From Curvibacter sp. (lineage in GTDB: Bacteria; Pseudomonadota; Gammaproteobacteria; Burkholderiales; Burkholderiaceae_C), in the NCBI GenBank assembly GCA_020248905.1, contig JADCGR010000023.1, positions 21,318 through 85,317 of the forward strand: DNA of 64,000 bases. The letters are read 5' to 3'. Positions 24,695 through 34,181 of the stretch are shown one piece after another (position 1 is the stretch's first letter; the number at the start of each line of letters is the position of its first letter). The notes beneath the pieces were generated by a model. That model ran no database searches, was not told the DNA's origin, and saw only the letters and a list, made by a program, of their open reading frames with translations. The position numbers and the translations under genes are program-made.

Positions 24695-25222
24695 ATGGGC
24701 ATTTCGATTCGCGCTTACGCCCGTCACCGTGGTGTGACCGACACCGCTGTTCACAAGGCCATCCGCGCAGGTCGGATCACGCCGGAGGCTGACGGCACCA
24801 TCGATGCCGACCGTGCTGACCGCGAATGGGCGCGCAATTCCGATGCCCCCAAGGCCGGAACGCGCGCCAAGGCCACGAAGGTCGCTGTGCCAGAGGGCGG
24901 TAGCGACGGGCCTGCGGCCTTGCCCGCTGGCGGTGCGTCCTTGCTTCAGGCGCGCACGGTCAATGAGGTGGTCAAGGCGCAGACCAACAAGGTACGGCTG
25001 GCCCGGCTGAAGGGCGAGTTGGTGGATCGGCCGCAGGCCATCGCCCACGTTTTCAAGCTGGCGCGCTCCGAGCGCGATGCGTGGCTGAATTGGCCCGCGC
25101 GTGTTTCCGCGCAGATGGCCGCCAAGCTCAATGTCGATCCGCACACGATGCACGTTGCCCTGGAGGCGGCGGTACGTGAGCATCTGCAGGAGCTGGGCGA
25201 ACTGCGGCCCAGGGTGGACTGA
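24695..25222 (+). CDS. terS: terminase small subunit
   Basis: 175 residues from ATG 24695. The N-terminus (SIRAYARHRGVTDTAVHKAIRAGRIT) is a helix-turn-helix, expected to bind the packaging site, and the C-terminal half (ARLKGELVDRPQAIAHVFKLARSERDAWLNWP) matches Nu1-like small subunits. It overlaps the large subunit as TGATG. It marks the start of the late packaging operon, so a cos or pac site should lie just upstream. Confidence 0.88.
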   Translation: MGISIRAYARHRGVTDTAVHKAIRAGRITPEADGTIDADRADREWARNSDAPKAGTRAKATKVAVPEGGSDGPAALPAGGASLLQARTVNEVVKAQTNKVRLARLKGELVDRPQAIAHVFKLARSERDAWLNWPARVSAQMAAKLNVDPHTMHVALEAAVREHLQELGELRPRVD

Positions 25223-27189
25223 TGCTGGACGTTGAATACGAAGGCGCTGCCGAAATCGAGCGCGCGTGGCGCGAAGGGCTGACACCTGATCCTCTGCTCT
25301 CGGTGTCCGAATGGTCGGATCGGCACCGGATGCTTTCCAGCAAGGCGTCCGCCGAGCCGGGGCGCTGGCGCACCAGTCGCACGCCGTACCTCAAGGCGAT
25401 CATGGATTGCCTGTCGCCGACGTCGCCGGTCGAGCGCGTGGTATTCATGAAGGCAGCCCAGCTCGGTGCGACCGAGATGGGCTCGAACTGGATCGGCTAC
25501 GTGATCCACCACGCGCCGGGGCCGATGATGGCGGTGTGGCCGACGGTGGATATGGCCAAGCGCAACTCCAAGCAGCGGATCGATCCGCTGATCGAGGAGT
25601 CGGCCGCGCTGAGCGAATTGATTTCGCCAGCACGATCCCGAGACTCAGGCAACACCATCCTGGCCAAGGAGTTCCGGGGCGGTGTGCTGGTGATGACCGG
25701 GGCCAACAGCGCGGTTGGCCTGCGGTCTATGCCGGTGCGGTATCTGTTCCTCGACGAGGTGGATGGCTACCCGCTGGACGTCGATGGCGAAGGCGACGCG
25801 ATCTCGCTGGCCGAGGCGCGCACGCGTACCTTTGCCCGCCGCAAGATCTTCATCGTGTCGACGCCAACGATCTCGGGGGCGAGCGCCATCGAGCGCGAGT
25901 ACGAGGCGAGCGATCAGCGCCGCTACTTCGTGCCGTGCCCGCATTGTTCGCATCGCCAGTGGCTGCGATTCGAGCAGTTGCGCTGGGAGAAGGCGCAACC
26001 CGACACGTCGGCCTACATCTGCGAGTCCTGCGATGAGCCCATTGCCGAGCACCACAAGACATGGATGCTGGAGCACGGCGAGTGGCGCGCGCTGATCAGC
26101 GACGGCACCGGCAAGACGGCGGGGTTCCACCTGTCGTCGCTATACAGCCCTGTCGGCTGGCGCAGTTGGCGTGACATCGCCGCTGCGTGGGAAAGCTCCG
26201 TCAACAAGGAGTCGGGTTCGGCGGCGGCGATCAAGACTTTCAAGAACACCGAACTGGGCGAGACCTGGGTCGAGGAAGGCGAAGCGCCCGACTGGCAACG
26301 GCTGGTCGAGCGCCGTGAGGACTACCGCATCGGCACGGTGCCACCGGGTGGGCTGCTCCTGGTAGGTGCTGCCGACGTTCAGAAGGATCGCATCGAGGCT
26401 TCCATCTGGGCCTTCGGGCGCGGCAAGGAGTCTTGGTTGGTGGATCACCGGGTGCTAATGGGCGACACCGCCCGCGACGCGGTGTGGAAGCGACTCGCTG
26501 AGCTGCTTGCCGAAAACTGGACGCACGCCTCGGGCGCGGCGATGCCGCTGGCCCGTTTCGCCCTGGACACCGGCTTTGCGACGCAGGAGGCCTACGCCTT
26601 TGTGCGCGCCTGCCGCGACCCGCGCGTGATGCCTGTCAAGGGTGTACCGCGAGGGGCGGCATTGATCGGCACGCCAACGGCCATCGATGTCTCGCAAGGC
26701 GGCAAGAAGCTGCGCCGGGGCATCAAGGTGTTCTCGGTAGCGGTTGGCATCGCCAAGCTGGAGTTCTACAACAACCTGCGCAAGGGGGCAGACGTGAACG
26801 AGGACAGTGTGACCACGGTATTCCCGGCTGGGTTTGTCCACCTGCCAAAGATCGACGCGGAGTTCATCCAGCAGCTCTGCGCCGAGCAGTTGATCACCCG
26901 CCGCGACCGCAACGGATTCCCGATTCGGGAGTGGCAAAAGATGCGCGAGCGCAACGAAGCGCTCGACTGCTACGTGTACGCCCGCGCGGCCGCATCGGCG
27001 GCGGGTCTGGATCGCTTCGAGGAACGCCACTGGCGCGAACTGGAGCGCCAACTCGGGATGGAGAGGCCGCCGGATGAGCCGCCCCCGATTCAAGCATTCG
27101 ACCCAGACGAGGCCACCCAACGCGGTGGCCTCTCTGTTTCTGCAACCCCACCACGGCGGCGCGTCATCAAGAGCCGCTGGTTGTCCTGA
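25222..27189 (+). CDS. terL: terminase large subunit, GpA family
   Basis: 655 residues, the normal size for lambda-type GpA. The ATPase has a variant Walker A (AAQLGATEMG, about residue 77) and Walker B YLFLDEVDGYP. The C-terminal nuclease domain starts around residue 370 (LLLVGAADVQKDRIE). Cys pairs in CPHCSH and CESC suggest a zinc site. It packages phage DNA through the portal and cuts it. Operon-coupled to TerS. Confidence 0.95.
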   Translation: MLDVEYEGAAEIERAWREGLTPDPLLSVSEWSDRHRMLSSKASAEPGRWRTSRTPYLKAIMDCLSPTSPVERVVFMKAAQLGATEMGSNWIGYVIHHAPGPMMAVWPTVDMAKRNSKQRIDPLIEESAALSELISPARSRDSGNTILAKEFRGGVLVMTGANSAVGLRSMPVRYLFLDEVDGYPLDVDGEGDAISLAEARTRTFARRKIFIVSTPTISGASAIEREYEASDQRRYFVPCPHCSHRQWLRFEQLRWEKAQPDTSAYICESCDEPIAEHHKTWMLEHGEWRALISDGTGKTAGFHLSSLYSPVGWRSWRDIAAAWESSVNKESGSAAAIKTFKNTELGETWVEEGEAPDWQRLVERREDYRIGTVPPGGLLLVGAADVQKDRIEASIWAFGRGKESWLVDHRVLMGDTARDAVWKRLAELLAENWTHASGAAMPLARFALDTGFATQEAYAFVRACRDPRVMPVKGVPRGAALIGTPTAIDVSQGGKKLRRGIKVFSVAVGIAKLEFYNNLRKGADVNEDSVTTVFPAGFVHLPKIDAEFIQQLCAEQLITRRDRNGFPIREWQKMRERNEALDCYVYARAAASAAGLDRFEERHWRELERQLGMERPPDEPPPIQAFDPDEATQRGGLSVSATPPRRRVIKSRWLS

Positions 27190-27206
27190 TTTTCAGAGGA
27201 GTTTTC

Positions 27207-27698
27207 ATGAGTCTTGCCACCCGTATCGAGAGCCTGGTCATCCGGGTCGCCCAAGAGTTCAACGACGTCCGCGCGACGGCAGGCAGTCTGGCCAGCCTGT
27301 CCACCAACGACAAGTCGAGTCTTGTCGCCGCCATCAACGAGCTCAAGGCAGCGGTCTTGTCTGCGATGGCCATCGACGACAACCAGATCGCCACCACCAG
27401 CACCTACTCGTCGAACAAGGTCGTGTCACTGCTGGACGCGCTCAAGGCAGACATTCTGGGTGGCGCGGACGCCGCCTATGACACCCTGGTGGAAATCCAG
27501 CAGGCGCTGCAGAGCGGCACTAGCGGCCTGGACGCGATTCTGGCTGCGGTCAATCTACGTGTCCGCTTCGATGCGGCGCAGACCCTGACCGTGGCCGAGC
27601 AACTGCAGGCACGTACCAACATTGGTGCGGTCGCTGTCAGCGATGTCGGCAACACCGACACCGATTTCGTCGTGATCTTTGACGGCGCGCTTGCCTGA
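27207..27698 (+). CDS. phage structural protein, possible head fibre N-terminal part
   Basis: 163 residues from ATG 27207, with AGAGGAG upstream. The middle (LSTNDKSSLVAAINELKAAV) is a motif common in phage fibre proteins, and the whole looks like a trimeric helical stalk. It lies between TerL and the head-joining gene, where lambda has no fibre gene. It overlaps the next small gene by one base (TGATG). A head fibre or decoration role is my inference. Confidence 0.7.
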   Translation: MSLATRIESLVIRVAQEFNDVRATAGSLASLSTNDKSSLVAAINELKAAVLSAMAIDDNQIATTSTYSSNKVVSLLDALKADILGGADAAYDTLVEIQQALQSGTSGLDAILAAVNLRVRFDAAQTLTVAEQLQARTNIGAVAVSDVGNTDTDFVVIFDGALA

Positions 27699-28090
27699 TG
27701 AGCCTCACTTCCAGCATCGCCTCCCTGGCTGCGCGCATCGGCTTCGAGGTCAAAACCAAGATCGACGCCACCCATCCCGGCATCGCCCGGGTGTGGGTCA
27801 GCTTCGGCTACGTGGGCGGTCAGGTCGTGATCGCCAGCGCGCACAACGTCGCCAGCGTGGTGCGCACGGCGGCGGGCAGGTACCGCGTGCATTTCGCGGT
27901 AGCGATGCCGGATGCGAATTACTGCTGGACGGCACTCGCCCGTAGCAGCACCAACACCGGCCAGCAGCGCGTGGCCATCGTGCGTGCCAGCTCCGACCTC
28001 AAGACCGCGCAGTACGTCGACGTCTCGTGTGCGACGGCGGCGTTGTCGTTTGACGACTCGTCTGAAATCAACCTCGTGGTGTACCGCTGA
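27698..28090 (+). CDS. phage structural protein, possible fibre-tip partner
   Basis: 130 residues. A segment (GRYRVHFAVAMPDANYCWTALARSS) is typical of the beta-rich ends of phage tail-fibre and head-fibre proteins. It directly follows the stalk-like protein and may form a complex with it. No enzyme motif. Function inferred from neighbours. Confidence 0.7.
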   Translation: MSLTSSIASLAARIGFEVKTKIDATHPGIARVWVSFGYVGGQVVIASAHNVASVVRTAAGRYRVHFAVAMPDANYCWTALARSSTNTGQQRVAIVRASSDLKTAQYVDVSCATAALSFDDSSEINLVVYR

Positions 28091-28311
28091 TGGCCTACAC
28101 AGAAGTCCAACTCCAGGCATTGGAGACCGCGCTCGCCAAGGGCGAACACCGCGTCAGCTTCGGAGACAAGACGGTCGAGTACCGCTCGGTAGATGAGCTG
28201 AAGGCGGCGATCCGCGAAGTCAAGCGCGGCATCCTGGAGCAGGCAGCCGCCACCGGACTATGGCCGGGTGCGCCGCGCCAGATCCGGGTCACGACCTCGA
28301 AGGGGTTCTGA
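28090..28311 (+). CDS. gpW-like head-tail joining protein
   Basis: 73 residues, with the gpW size and pattern (YTEVQLQALETALAKGE, then VEYRSVDELKAAIREVK). gpW plugs the portal after packaging and forms the tail attachment point. It overlaps the portal gene by one base (TGATG), the usual lambda order. Confidence 0.85.
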   Translation: MAYTEVQLQALETALAKGEHRVSFGDKTVEYRSVDELKAAIREVKRGILEQAAATGLWPGAPRQIRVTTSKGF

Positions 28312-29822
28312 TGGCCTGGTATTCAAAGATCCGCAGCCTGTTCGGCCAGCAGCCCGTCCACGAAGCGGCTGGCCGTGGCCGCCGCTCGCTAGCGTGGATG
28401 CCCGGAAATCCTGGTGCTGTCGCCGCGATGTTGGCGACCAACACCGAACTGCGCATCAAGAGCCGCGACCTCGTGCGCCGCAATGCCTGGGCGCAAGCTG
28501 GTATCGAGGCCTTCGTGTCCAACGCGGTCGGCACTGGCATCAAGCCGCAGAGTCTGGCAGCGGACGAACGTTTCAAGACCGACGTGCAGGCGCTGTGGCG
28601 TGACTGGACGGAGGAAGCGGACGCCGCTGGCCAGACCGATTTCTATGGCCTGCAGGCGCTAGCCTGCCGCGCGATGCTCGAAGGCGGTGAATGCCTGATC
28701 CGGCTGCGTCCGCGTCGTCCAGAGGATGGCTTGGTGGTGCCCTTGCAACTGCAGTTGCTCGAGCCCGAGCACCTGCCGATCAGTCTCAACCTCGATCTGC
28801 CTTCGGGCAACGTGGTGCGCTCGGGCATCGAATTCGACAGTCTCGGTCGGCGCGTCGCCTACCACCTGTACCGCTCGCACCCCGAAGACGGTCGTCTGGC
28901 TCCGATGTCGGGCCAGGGCGGGATGGACACGGTGCGCATCGATGCGAAGGAAATCATCCACCTGTTCCGCGTCCTGCGTCCCGGCCAGATCCGGGGCGAG
29001 CCGTGGTTGTCGCGGGCCCTGGTCAAGCTCAACGAACTCGACCAGTACGACGACGCAGAACTGGTGCGCAAGAAGACAGCCGCGATGTTCGCCGGGTTCG
29101 TGACACGGCAGAACCCGGAGGACAACCTGATGGGTGAAGGCGCGGCCGATGGCGATGGCATTGCGCTCGCCGGACTGGAACCGGGCACTTTGCAGATTCT
29201 GGAGCCCGGAGAGGACATCAAGTTTTCTGACCCGGCCGACGTCGGCGGCTCGTATGGCGAGTTCCTGCGCACGCAATTCCGTGCGGTCGCCGCTGCCATC
29301 GGTGTCACCTACGAGCAGTTGACTGGCGACCTGACAGGCGTGAACTACTCGTCTATTCGCGCCGGGATGCTGGAGTTCCGGCGGCGCTGCGAAATGGTGC
29401 AGCACGGTGTGCTCGTACATCAAATGTGCCGTCCGGTGTGGGCCGCGTGGATGAAGCAGGCCGTGCTCGCCGGTGCAATTGACGCGCCCGGCTTCGCGCG
29501 TGGCGGCCCAGCCCGTCGCCGCCAATACCTGCAGGTGAAGTGGATTCCACAGGGCTGGCAGTGGGTCGATCCCGAGAAAGAGTTCAAGGCAATGCTGCTG
29601 GCCATCCGGGCCGGGTTGATGAGCCGTTCGGAAGCCATTTCCGCCTTTGGCTACGACGCAGAGGACGTTGACCGCGAGATCGCCGCCGACAACCAGCGCG
29701 CCGACGACCTGGGGTTGATCTTCGACTCCGACCCGCGCCGCACCTCCAAGGACGGCGGAAGCGCCGAGCCGAACAAGAACGCTGCCGACACCACGCAAAC
29801 CGGCAGCTCATCGTCTGCCTGA
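28311..29822 (+). CDS. lambda-family portal protein (gpB-like)
   Basis: 503 residues from ATG 28311. The sequence matches the lambda portal family (PF05136), with RDLVRRNAWAQAGIEAFVSNAVGTGIKPQ near the N-terminus and PGEDIKFSDP and TYEQLTGDLTGVNYSS toward the C-terminal wing. Twelve copies form the ring through which DNA enters the capsid. Confidence 0.93.
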   Translation: MAWYSKIRSLFGQQPVHEAAGRGRRSLAWMPGNPGAVAAMLATNTELRIKSRDLVRRNAWAQAGIEAFVSNAVGTGIKPQSLAADERFKTDVQALWRDWTEEADAAGQTDFYGLQALACRAMLEGGECLIRLRPRRPEDGLVVPLQLQLLEPEHLPISLNLDLPSGNVVRSGIEFDSLGRRVAYHLYRSHPEDGRLAPMSGQGGMDTVRIDAKEIIHLFRVLRPGQIRGEPWLSRALVKLNELDQYDDAELVRKKTAAMFAGFVTRQNPEDNLMGEGAADGDGIALAGLEPGTLQILEPGEDIKFSDPADVGGSYGEFLRTQFRAVAAAIGVTYEQLTGDLTGVNYSSIRAGMLEFRRRCEMVQHGVLVHQMCRPVWAAWMKQAVLAGAIDAPGFARGGPARRRQYLQVKWIPQGWQWVDPEKEFKAMLLAIRAGLMSRSEAISAFGYDAEDVDREIAADNQRADDLGLIFDSDPRRTSKDGGSAEPNKNAADTTQTGSSSSA

Positions 29823-29831
29823 AGGATTCCC

Positions 29832-31061
29832 ATGACCCTGTTGCCCCATTTGGCGGCACGCCTCTACGGTGTGCCGCTGGCGATCCATCGCCCAAAACTT
29901 GACGTGATCCTGGCCGTGCTCGGCCCCCGGATCGGCTTGGCTGATTTGGCTGCACCCTCGGGCTTCACGCCGCCCGCACGTCCCGCAGCCACCCAGACGA
30001 CGAAGGTCGCGGTCATCCCCATCCACGGCACGCTGGTGCGTCGCACCGTAGGCCTGGAAGCCGAATCCGGCTTGACCAGTTACGCGGGCGTAAGCGCGCA
30101 ATTGGACGCCGCGCTGGCCAGCCCGGATGTCGCCGCCATCCTGCTCGACGTCGACTCACCGGGTGGCGAGTCGGGCGGCGTGTTCGATCTGGCCGACCGC
30201 ATCCGTGCGGCTGCCCAGACGAAACCAGTCTGGGCCGTGGCCAACGACATGGCCTTTTCGGCGGCCTACGCACTGGCATCTGCTGCCAGCAAGGTGTTCG
30301 TCTCGCGCACTGGCGGCGTCGGCTCGATTGGCGTCATTGCGATGCACGTCGACCAATCCGAGAGGGATGCCCAGGACGGCGTTCGCTACACGGCGGTCTT
30401 CGCGGGCGACCGCAAGAACGATCTGAACCCACACGAGCCGATTTCCAGCGAAGCCCACGCCTTTCTCAAGGGTGAGGTGAATCGCGTCTACGGCCTGTTC
30501 GTCGAGACGGTGGCCCGCAACCGAGGCATCGAGGCATCTGCCGTGCGCGACACCGAGGCGGGGCTGTTCTTCGGGCAGGCCGCCGTGGCTATCGGGTTGG
30601 CCGATGCCATCGGCACCTTCGACGACGCACTTGCGCAGCTTTGCGAATCCGTTTCCCCACTCCCGAAGTTGGCGGCAAGCCACTCCGGTCTTTTTAGCAA
30701 CCCCCAGATGGAGTCATCAATGAATGATCGAACCGACACCGCTGCTCCTGATCGGCTTGCTGCTGATCCTGCTGGCAGTCCTTCTCAAACGGCGGCCACC
30801 GCCATGACCGTGGCCGACGCGATTGAGGTCGCCCAGACCTGCACCTTGGCCGGTCGAACCGACCTGATCGCAGGCTTTCTCGAGTCGAAGGCCTCGCCCG
30901 CCAAGGTGCGCAGCCAGTTGCTGGCTGCGCAGGCTGAAGCCAGCCCCGAGATCGTCAGCCGCATCGCCCCCAATGCCGCCGCATCCACAGCCAGCAACCC
31001 GCTGCTCGATGCCGCGAAGCAGCTCGCCGCCAAGTCCGCATCACTGAAAAAGGAGATCTGA
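29832..31061 (+). CDS. S49-family head maturation protease (gpC-like)
   Basis: 409 residues. The ClpP/S49 fold has the nucleophile Ser143 in AFSAAYALAS and a downstream lysine-containing helix (DRKNDLNPHE). The last 110 residues are Ala/Ser-rich and scaffold-like. In lambda the equivalent gene contains the nested scaffold Nu3; a nested start is present here too (next entry). The protease trims head proteins during assembly. Confidence 0.9.
   Translation: MTLLPHLAARLYGVPLAIHRPKLDVILAVLGPRIGLADLAAPSGFTPPARPAATQTTKVAVIPIHGTLVRRTVGLEAESGLTSYAGVSAQLDAALASPDVAAILLDVDSPGGESGGVFDLADRIRAAAQTKPVWAVANDMAFSAAYALASAASKVFVSRTGGVGSIGVIAMHVDQSERDAQDGVRYTAVFAGDRKNDLNPHEPISSEAHAFLKGEVNRVYGLFVETVARNRGIEASAVRDTEAGLFFGQAAVAIGLADAIGTFDDALAQLCESVSPLPKLAASHSGLFSNPQMESSMNDRTDTAAPDRLAADPAGSPSQTAATAMTVADAIEVAQTCTLAGRTDLIAGFLESKASPAKVRSQLLAAQAEASPEIVSRIAPNAAASTASNPLLDAAKQLAAKSASLKKEI
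30720..31061 (+). CDS. nested scaffold protein inside the protease gene (Nu3-like)
   Basis: An in-frame internal ATG at 30720 (MNDRTDTAAP) is preceded by GGAG at 6 nt spacing. Initiation there would produce a 113-residue C-terminal protein, rich in Ala, Ser and Glu. An earlier in-frame ATG is at 30708. The arrangement is the known lambda C/Nu3 design. Expression is inferred. Confidence 0.6.
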   Translation: MNDRTDTAAPDRLAADPAGSPSQTAATAMTVADAIEVAQTCTLAGRTDLIAGFLESKASPAKVRSQLLAAQAEASPEIVSRIAPNAAASTASNPLLDAAKQLAAKSASLKKEI

Positions 31062-31062
31062 G

Positions 31063-31443
31063 ATGCCCACCGTGTTTTCTGAATCGATGAACTTGGGCGA
31101 CCTGCTCAAGTACGAGGCCCCGAACCTCTACTCGCGCGACCGCGTCACCGTGGTCGCTGGCCAAAACCTGCCGCTGGGCGCAGTAGTCGGGATGGTCACT
31201 GCCACCGGCAAGGTCAAGCAGATCGACCCCTCGGCCACTGACGGCAGCCAGTACGCCGCTGGCGTGCTGATGCAGGCCGTCGATGCCGCCCTGGCAGAAC
31301 GCCCAGACGGCTTGATGGTGGCGCGTCACGCCATCGTCGCCGACCACGCGTTGCAGTGGCCCACCGGCATCACCACCGCCGAGCAGCAGGCGGCCGTTGC
31401 CCAGCTCAAAGCGCTGGGTGTCCTCGTCCGCCAAGGAGTCTGA
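31063..31443 (+). CDS. head decoration protein (gpD-like)
   Basis: 126 residues. The sequence follows the lambda gpD family (PF02924): PNLYSRDRVTVVAGQNLPLGAVVGMVTATG. gpD trimers stabilise the expanded capsid. It sits between the protease and the major capsid gene, the expected lambda order. Confidence 0.88.
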   Translation: MPTVFSESMNLGDLLKYEAPNLYSRDRVTVVAGQNLPLGAVVGMVTATGKVKQIDPSATDGSQYAAGVLMQAVDAALAERPDGLMVARHAIVADHALQWPTGITTAEQQAAVAQLKALGVLVRQGV

Positions 31444-31445
31444 CC

Positions 31446-32465
31446 ATGCAGAACATCTTCGAAAACCCCGCTTTCTCGATGTCGGCGCTCACCGCCGCCA
31501 TCAATTTCCTGCCCAACAACTACGACCGCCTGGGCGCAATGGGCCTGTTTGTCGACAAGCCGCAGCGTTTTCGCTCGGTGATCGTCGAGGAGCAGAACGG
31601 CGTGCTCACCCTGCTGCCGACGATGCCCCCGGGCTCGCCGGGCACCGTGGGCGTGCGCGGCAAGCGCAAGGTGCGTTCGTTCACCATCCCACACATCCCG
31701 CATGACGATGTGATCCTGCCCGAGGAAGTCCAGGGTATCCGCGCCTTTGGCTCGGAGACGGAACTGCAGACCGTGGCGGGCGTGATGGCGCAGCACCTGC
31801 AGACGATGCGCAACAAGCACGCGATCACGCTGGAGCATCTGCGCTTCGGTGCGCTCAAGGGTCAGATACTGGATGCCGATGGCAGCGTCATCTACGACCT
31901 CTACAACGAGTTCGAGATCACGCCCAAGGAGTTCGCCTTTGACATCGCCGATCCCGCCAGCGGGTTCGACGTCAAGAAGGCCTGTCTGGACGTCGTCCGC
32001 TACGTCGAGGACAACCTGCAGGGCGAGCGTATGAGCGGCCTGCACGCCTTCGTCGGCGAGGACTTCTTCGATGCGCTCACCGGGCACGACGAGGTGAAGG
32101 CCGCTTACGACCGCTGGCAGGATGGGCAAGCGCTGCGCACCGATATGCGCGCGGGCTTCACCTTTGCCGGGATCACTTTCGAAGAGCATCGCGGCCGGGC
32201 CGTCGCGCCGGGCAGTGCTGTGCGCCGATTCGTCGAACCCGATGAGGGTCACATCCTGCCGCTGGGCACGATGGACACGTTCGCCACCTACTACGCGCCC
32301 GCCGACTTCAACGAGACGGCCAACACGGTGGCGCTACCCCTGTACGCGAAGCAGGAGCCGCGCAAGTTCGACCGGGGCACCGATCTGCACACGCAGGCCA
32401 ATCCGCTGCCGCTGTGCCACCGCCCGGCGCTGCTGGTGAAACTGGTGATGGGTGGTGGCGTATGA
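31446..32465 (+). CDS. major capsid protein (gpE-like)
   Basis: 339 residues from ATG 31446; lambda gpE has 341. It belongs to the GpE/E1 type (PF03864), with HK97-like features (NPAFSMSALTAAINFLPNNYDRLG at the N-terminus). Placed after gpD, as in lambda. It overlaps the next gene by 4 bp. Confidence 0.92.
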   Translation: MQNIFENPAFSMSALTAAINFLPNNYDRLGAMGLFVDKPQRFRSVIVEEQNGVLTLLPTMPPGSPGTVGVRGKRKVRSFTIPHIPHDDVILPEEVQGIRAFGSETELQTVAGVMAQHLQTMRNKHAITLEHLRFGALKGQILDADGSVIYDLYNEFEITPKEFAFDIADPASGFDVKKACLDVVRYVEDNLQGERMSGLHAFVGEDFFDALTGHDEVKAAYDRWQDGQALRTDMRAGFTFAGITFEEHRGRAVAPGSAVRRFVEPDEGHILPLGTMDTFATYYAPADFNETANTVALPLYAKQEPRKFDRGTDLHTQANPLPLCHRPALLVKLVMGGGV

Positions 32466-32764
32466 GTCTGGTCGCCCAGATCTACGAGTCGGCCGCGAAC
32501 GCTGGGCTGCTGAAGGAATGCGTTTGGTATCCGTCGAACGGTGCGCCATCGCAACGGCATCAGGTCGGCTTTGCCGCGCCGGATGAATCCGTTCTAGACG
32601 GCCTGACCTTGAGCACCGATTACGAGATGACCTACCCAGGCACGGCATTCGGGGGACTTGCTGCACGCGAGGTGGTCGAGGTCGGTGGATCGTCCTTCCA
32701 GGTGCGAGACATCCGAGCCGTGGGCGACGGTTCCGAACTCCGCGCCAAGCTGACCCGGCTCTGA
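32462..32764 (+). CDS. head-tail completion protein (gpFII-like)
   Basis: 100 residues, beta-rich, starting ATGA at the capsid stop. Size and position match lambda gpFII or similar adaptors. Residue identity is too low to be sure by eye. It would bind the portal-gpW complex and accept the tail. Confidence 0.65.
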   Translation: MSLVAQIYESAANAGLLKECVWYPSNGAPSQRHQVGFAAPDESVLDGLTLSTDYEMTYPGTAFGGLAAREVVEVGGSSFQVRDIRAVGDGSELRAKLTRL

Positions 32765-32779
32765 GCGGGAGATTCGCCA

Positions 32780-33226
32780 ATGGCTGACAACTCGATCCGC
32801 GAGCGGATTCTGCTGGCGGTGATGGCGGCTGCCCGTCCGGCAGTCGAAGGGCTCGGGGCCACGCTGCACCGGTCGCCCACGGTGGCCATCAGCCGCGATC
32901 TTTGCCCGGCGCTGGCGGTGTTTCCCGAGTCGGAGTCCATCACCGAGCGCGCCAACGACCGCGTCACACGCGACCTGATTGTCCGCGTCGTCGCGCTCGC
33001 GCGGTCGGTACCACCCGCGTCCCCCGAAACCGAGGCCGACCGTCTGCTCACCGCTGCCCACGCTGCCTTGTTTGCGGACGGCACGTTCGGTGGTTTGGCA
33101 CTGGGCATCCGTGAGCAGGAAAGCGAGTGGGAGGTCGAGGACGCCGATGCGGTGGCCGTGGCTCTCCCGGCGCGTTACCGCATCACGTACCGGACGCTGG
33201 CCAATGACCTTTCAACCCTTGGATGA
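32780..33226 (+). CDS. tail terminator-like protein (gpU type)
   Basis: 148 residues. The pattern (SIRERILLAVMAAARPAV, then a beta-rich half with RDLIVRVVALAR) fits phage tail terminator/completion proteins, which cap the tail tube. It precedes the tail tube gene, as in related phages. Moderate certainty. Confidence 0.65.
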   Translation: MADNSIRERILLAVMAAARPAVEGLGATLHRSPTVAISRDLCPALAVFPESESITERANDRVTRDLIVRVVALARSVPPASPETEADRLLTAAHAALFADGTFGGLALGIREQESEWEVEDADAVAVALPARYRITYRTLANDLSTLG

Positions 33227-33432
33227 CCCCTATGACCCAACTTGTCTTGACACGCCCGCACACCCACGCGGGCAAGACGCATGGCGTCGGTGACCGGATC
33301 GAGATCGACGCCACATCAGCCGACTGGCTGATCGCGCACGGCATCGCCACGCCGGAGCCGACCGTCCCAGCCCCTGAACCCATCACTGACCCTGAACCCA
33401 AAACCCTCCAACGCAAGGAACCCAAGCAATGA
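33223..33432 (+). CDS. small DUF7210-like protein, 69 aa
   Basis: Starts ATGA over the previous stop; an ATG at 33232 is also possible. Sequence TRPHTHAGKTHGVGDRIEIDATSADWLIAHG resembles small proteins in tail operons that I remember as DUF7210. The last 25 residues are Pro/Glu-rich. It overlaps the tail tube gene by 4 bp. Confidence 0.7.
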   Translation: MTPMTQLVLTRPHTHAGKTHGVGDRIEIDATSADWLIAHGIATPEPTVPAPEPITDPEPKTLQRKEPKQ

Positions 33433-34181
33433 GCACCTATGCCAGTTTTCAAGGCCGCGTCTTCCTCGGCAAGCGCGACACCGACGGCCTTCCCATCGAA
33501 GTGCGCTCGCCCGGCAACGTCGCCGAGCTGAAGCTCTCCCTCAAGACCGATGTCCTGGAGCACTACGAAAGCCAGACGGGCCAGCGCTCGCTGGATCACC
33601 GGATGGTCAAGCAGAAGTCCGCCACCGTGAACCTCACCATCGAGGAATTCACCAAGGAGAACCTTGCACTGGCCCTCTACGGCAACCACGTCGTCGGCAC
33701 GCCGGGTACGGTCACCGCCGAGCCGGTGGGCGGTGCAACGCCGATTGCGGGCGACCGTTACTTCCTGGCCCACCCGAAGGTGTCGTCCCTGGTCGTGGTG
33801 GATTCGGCAGGCACGCCCGCGACCCTGGTCTTGGGCACGAACTACACCTCTGACCCCGACTTCGGCGCCCTCCAGTTTCTGGATACCACCGGTCTCACCG
33901 CGCCATTCAAGGCCAGTTACGCCTACGGCGTGGCCACCGAAATCGGCATCTTCACGCAAGCTCTGCCGGAACGATTCCTGCGCCTCGAAGGCATCAACAC
34001 CGCCCAGGGCAATGCCAAGGTGCTGGTCGAGCTTTACCGCGTGGCTTTCGATCCGCTGAAGGAAATCTCCTTCATCTCGGACGAGTACAACAAGTTCGAG
34101 CTGGAAGGGTCTCTGTTGGCCGACACCACCAAGCCCTTCGACGCGGTGCTGGGCCAGTTCGGCCGCATCGTGCAGCTCTGA
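33429..34181 (+). CDS. major tail tube protein
   Basis: 250 residues. Position just before the tail assembly chaperone and tape measure, size, and a beta-rich sequence with a Pro/Gly-rich insertion support the tube role. It would form hexamers stacked around the tape measure. Low motif content, so the call rests partly on gene order. Confidence 0.8.
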   Translation: MSTYASFQGRVFLGKRDTDGLPIEVRSPGNVAELKLSLKTDVLEHYESQTGQRSLDHRMVKQKSATVNLTIEEFTKENLALALYGNHVVGTPGTVTAEPVGGATPIAGDRYFLAHPKVSSLVVVDSAGTPATLVLGTNYTSDPDFGALQFLDTTGLTAPFKASYAYGVATEIGIFTQALPERFLRLEGINTAQGNAKVLVELYRVAFDPLKEISFISDEYNKFELEGSLLADTTKPFDAVLGQFGRIVQL

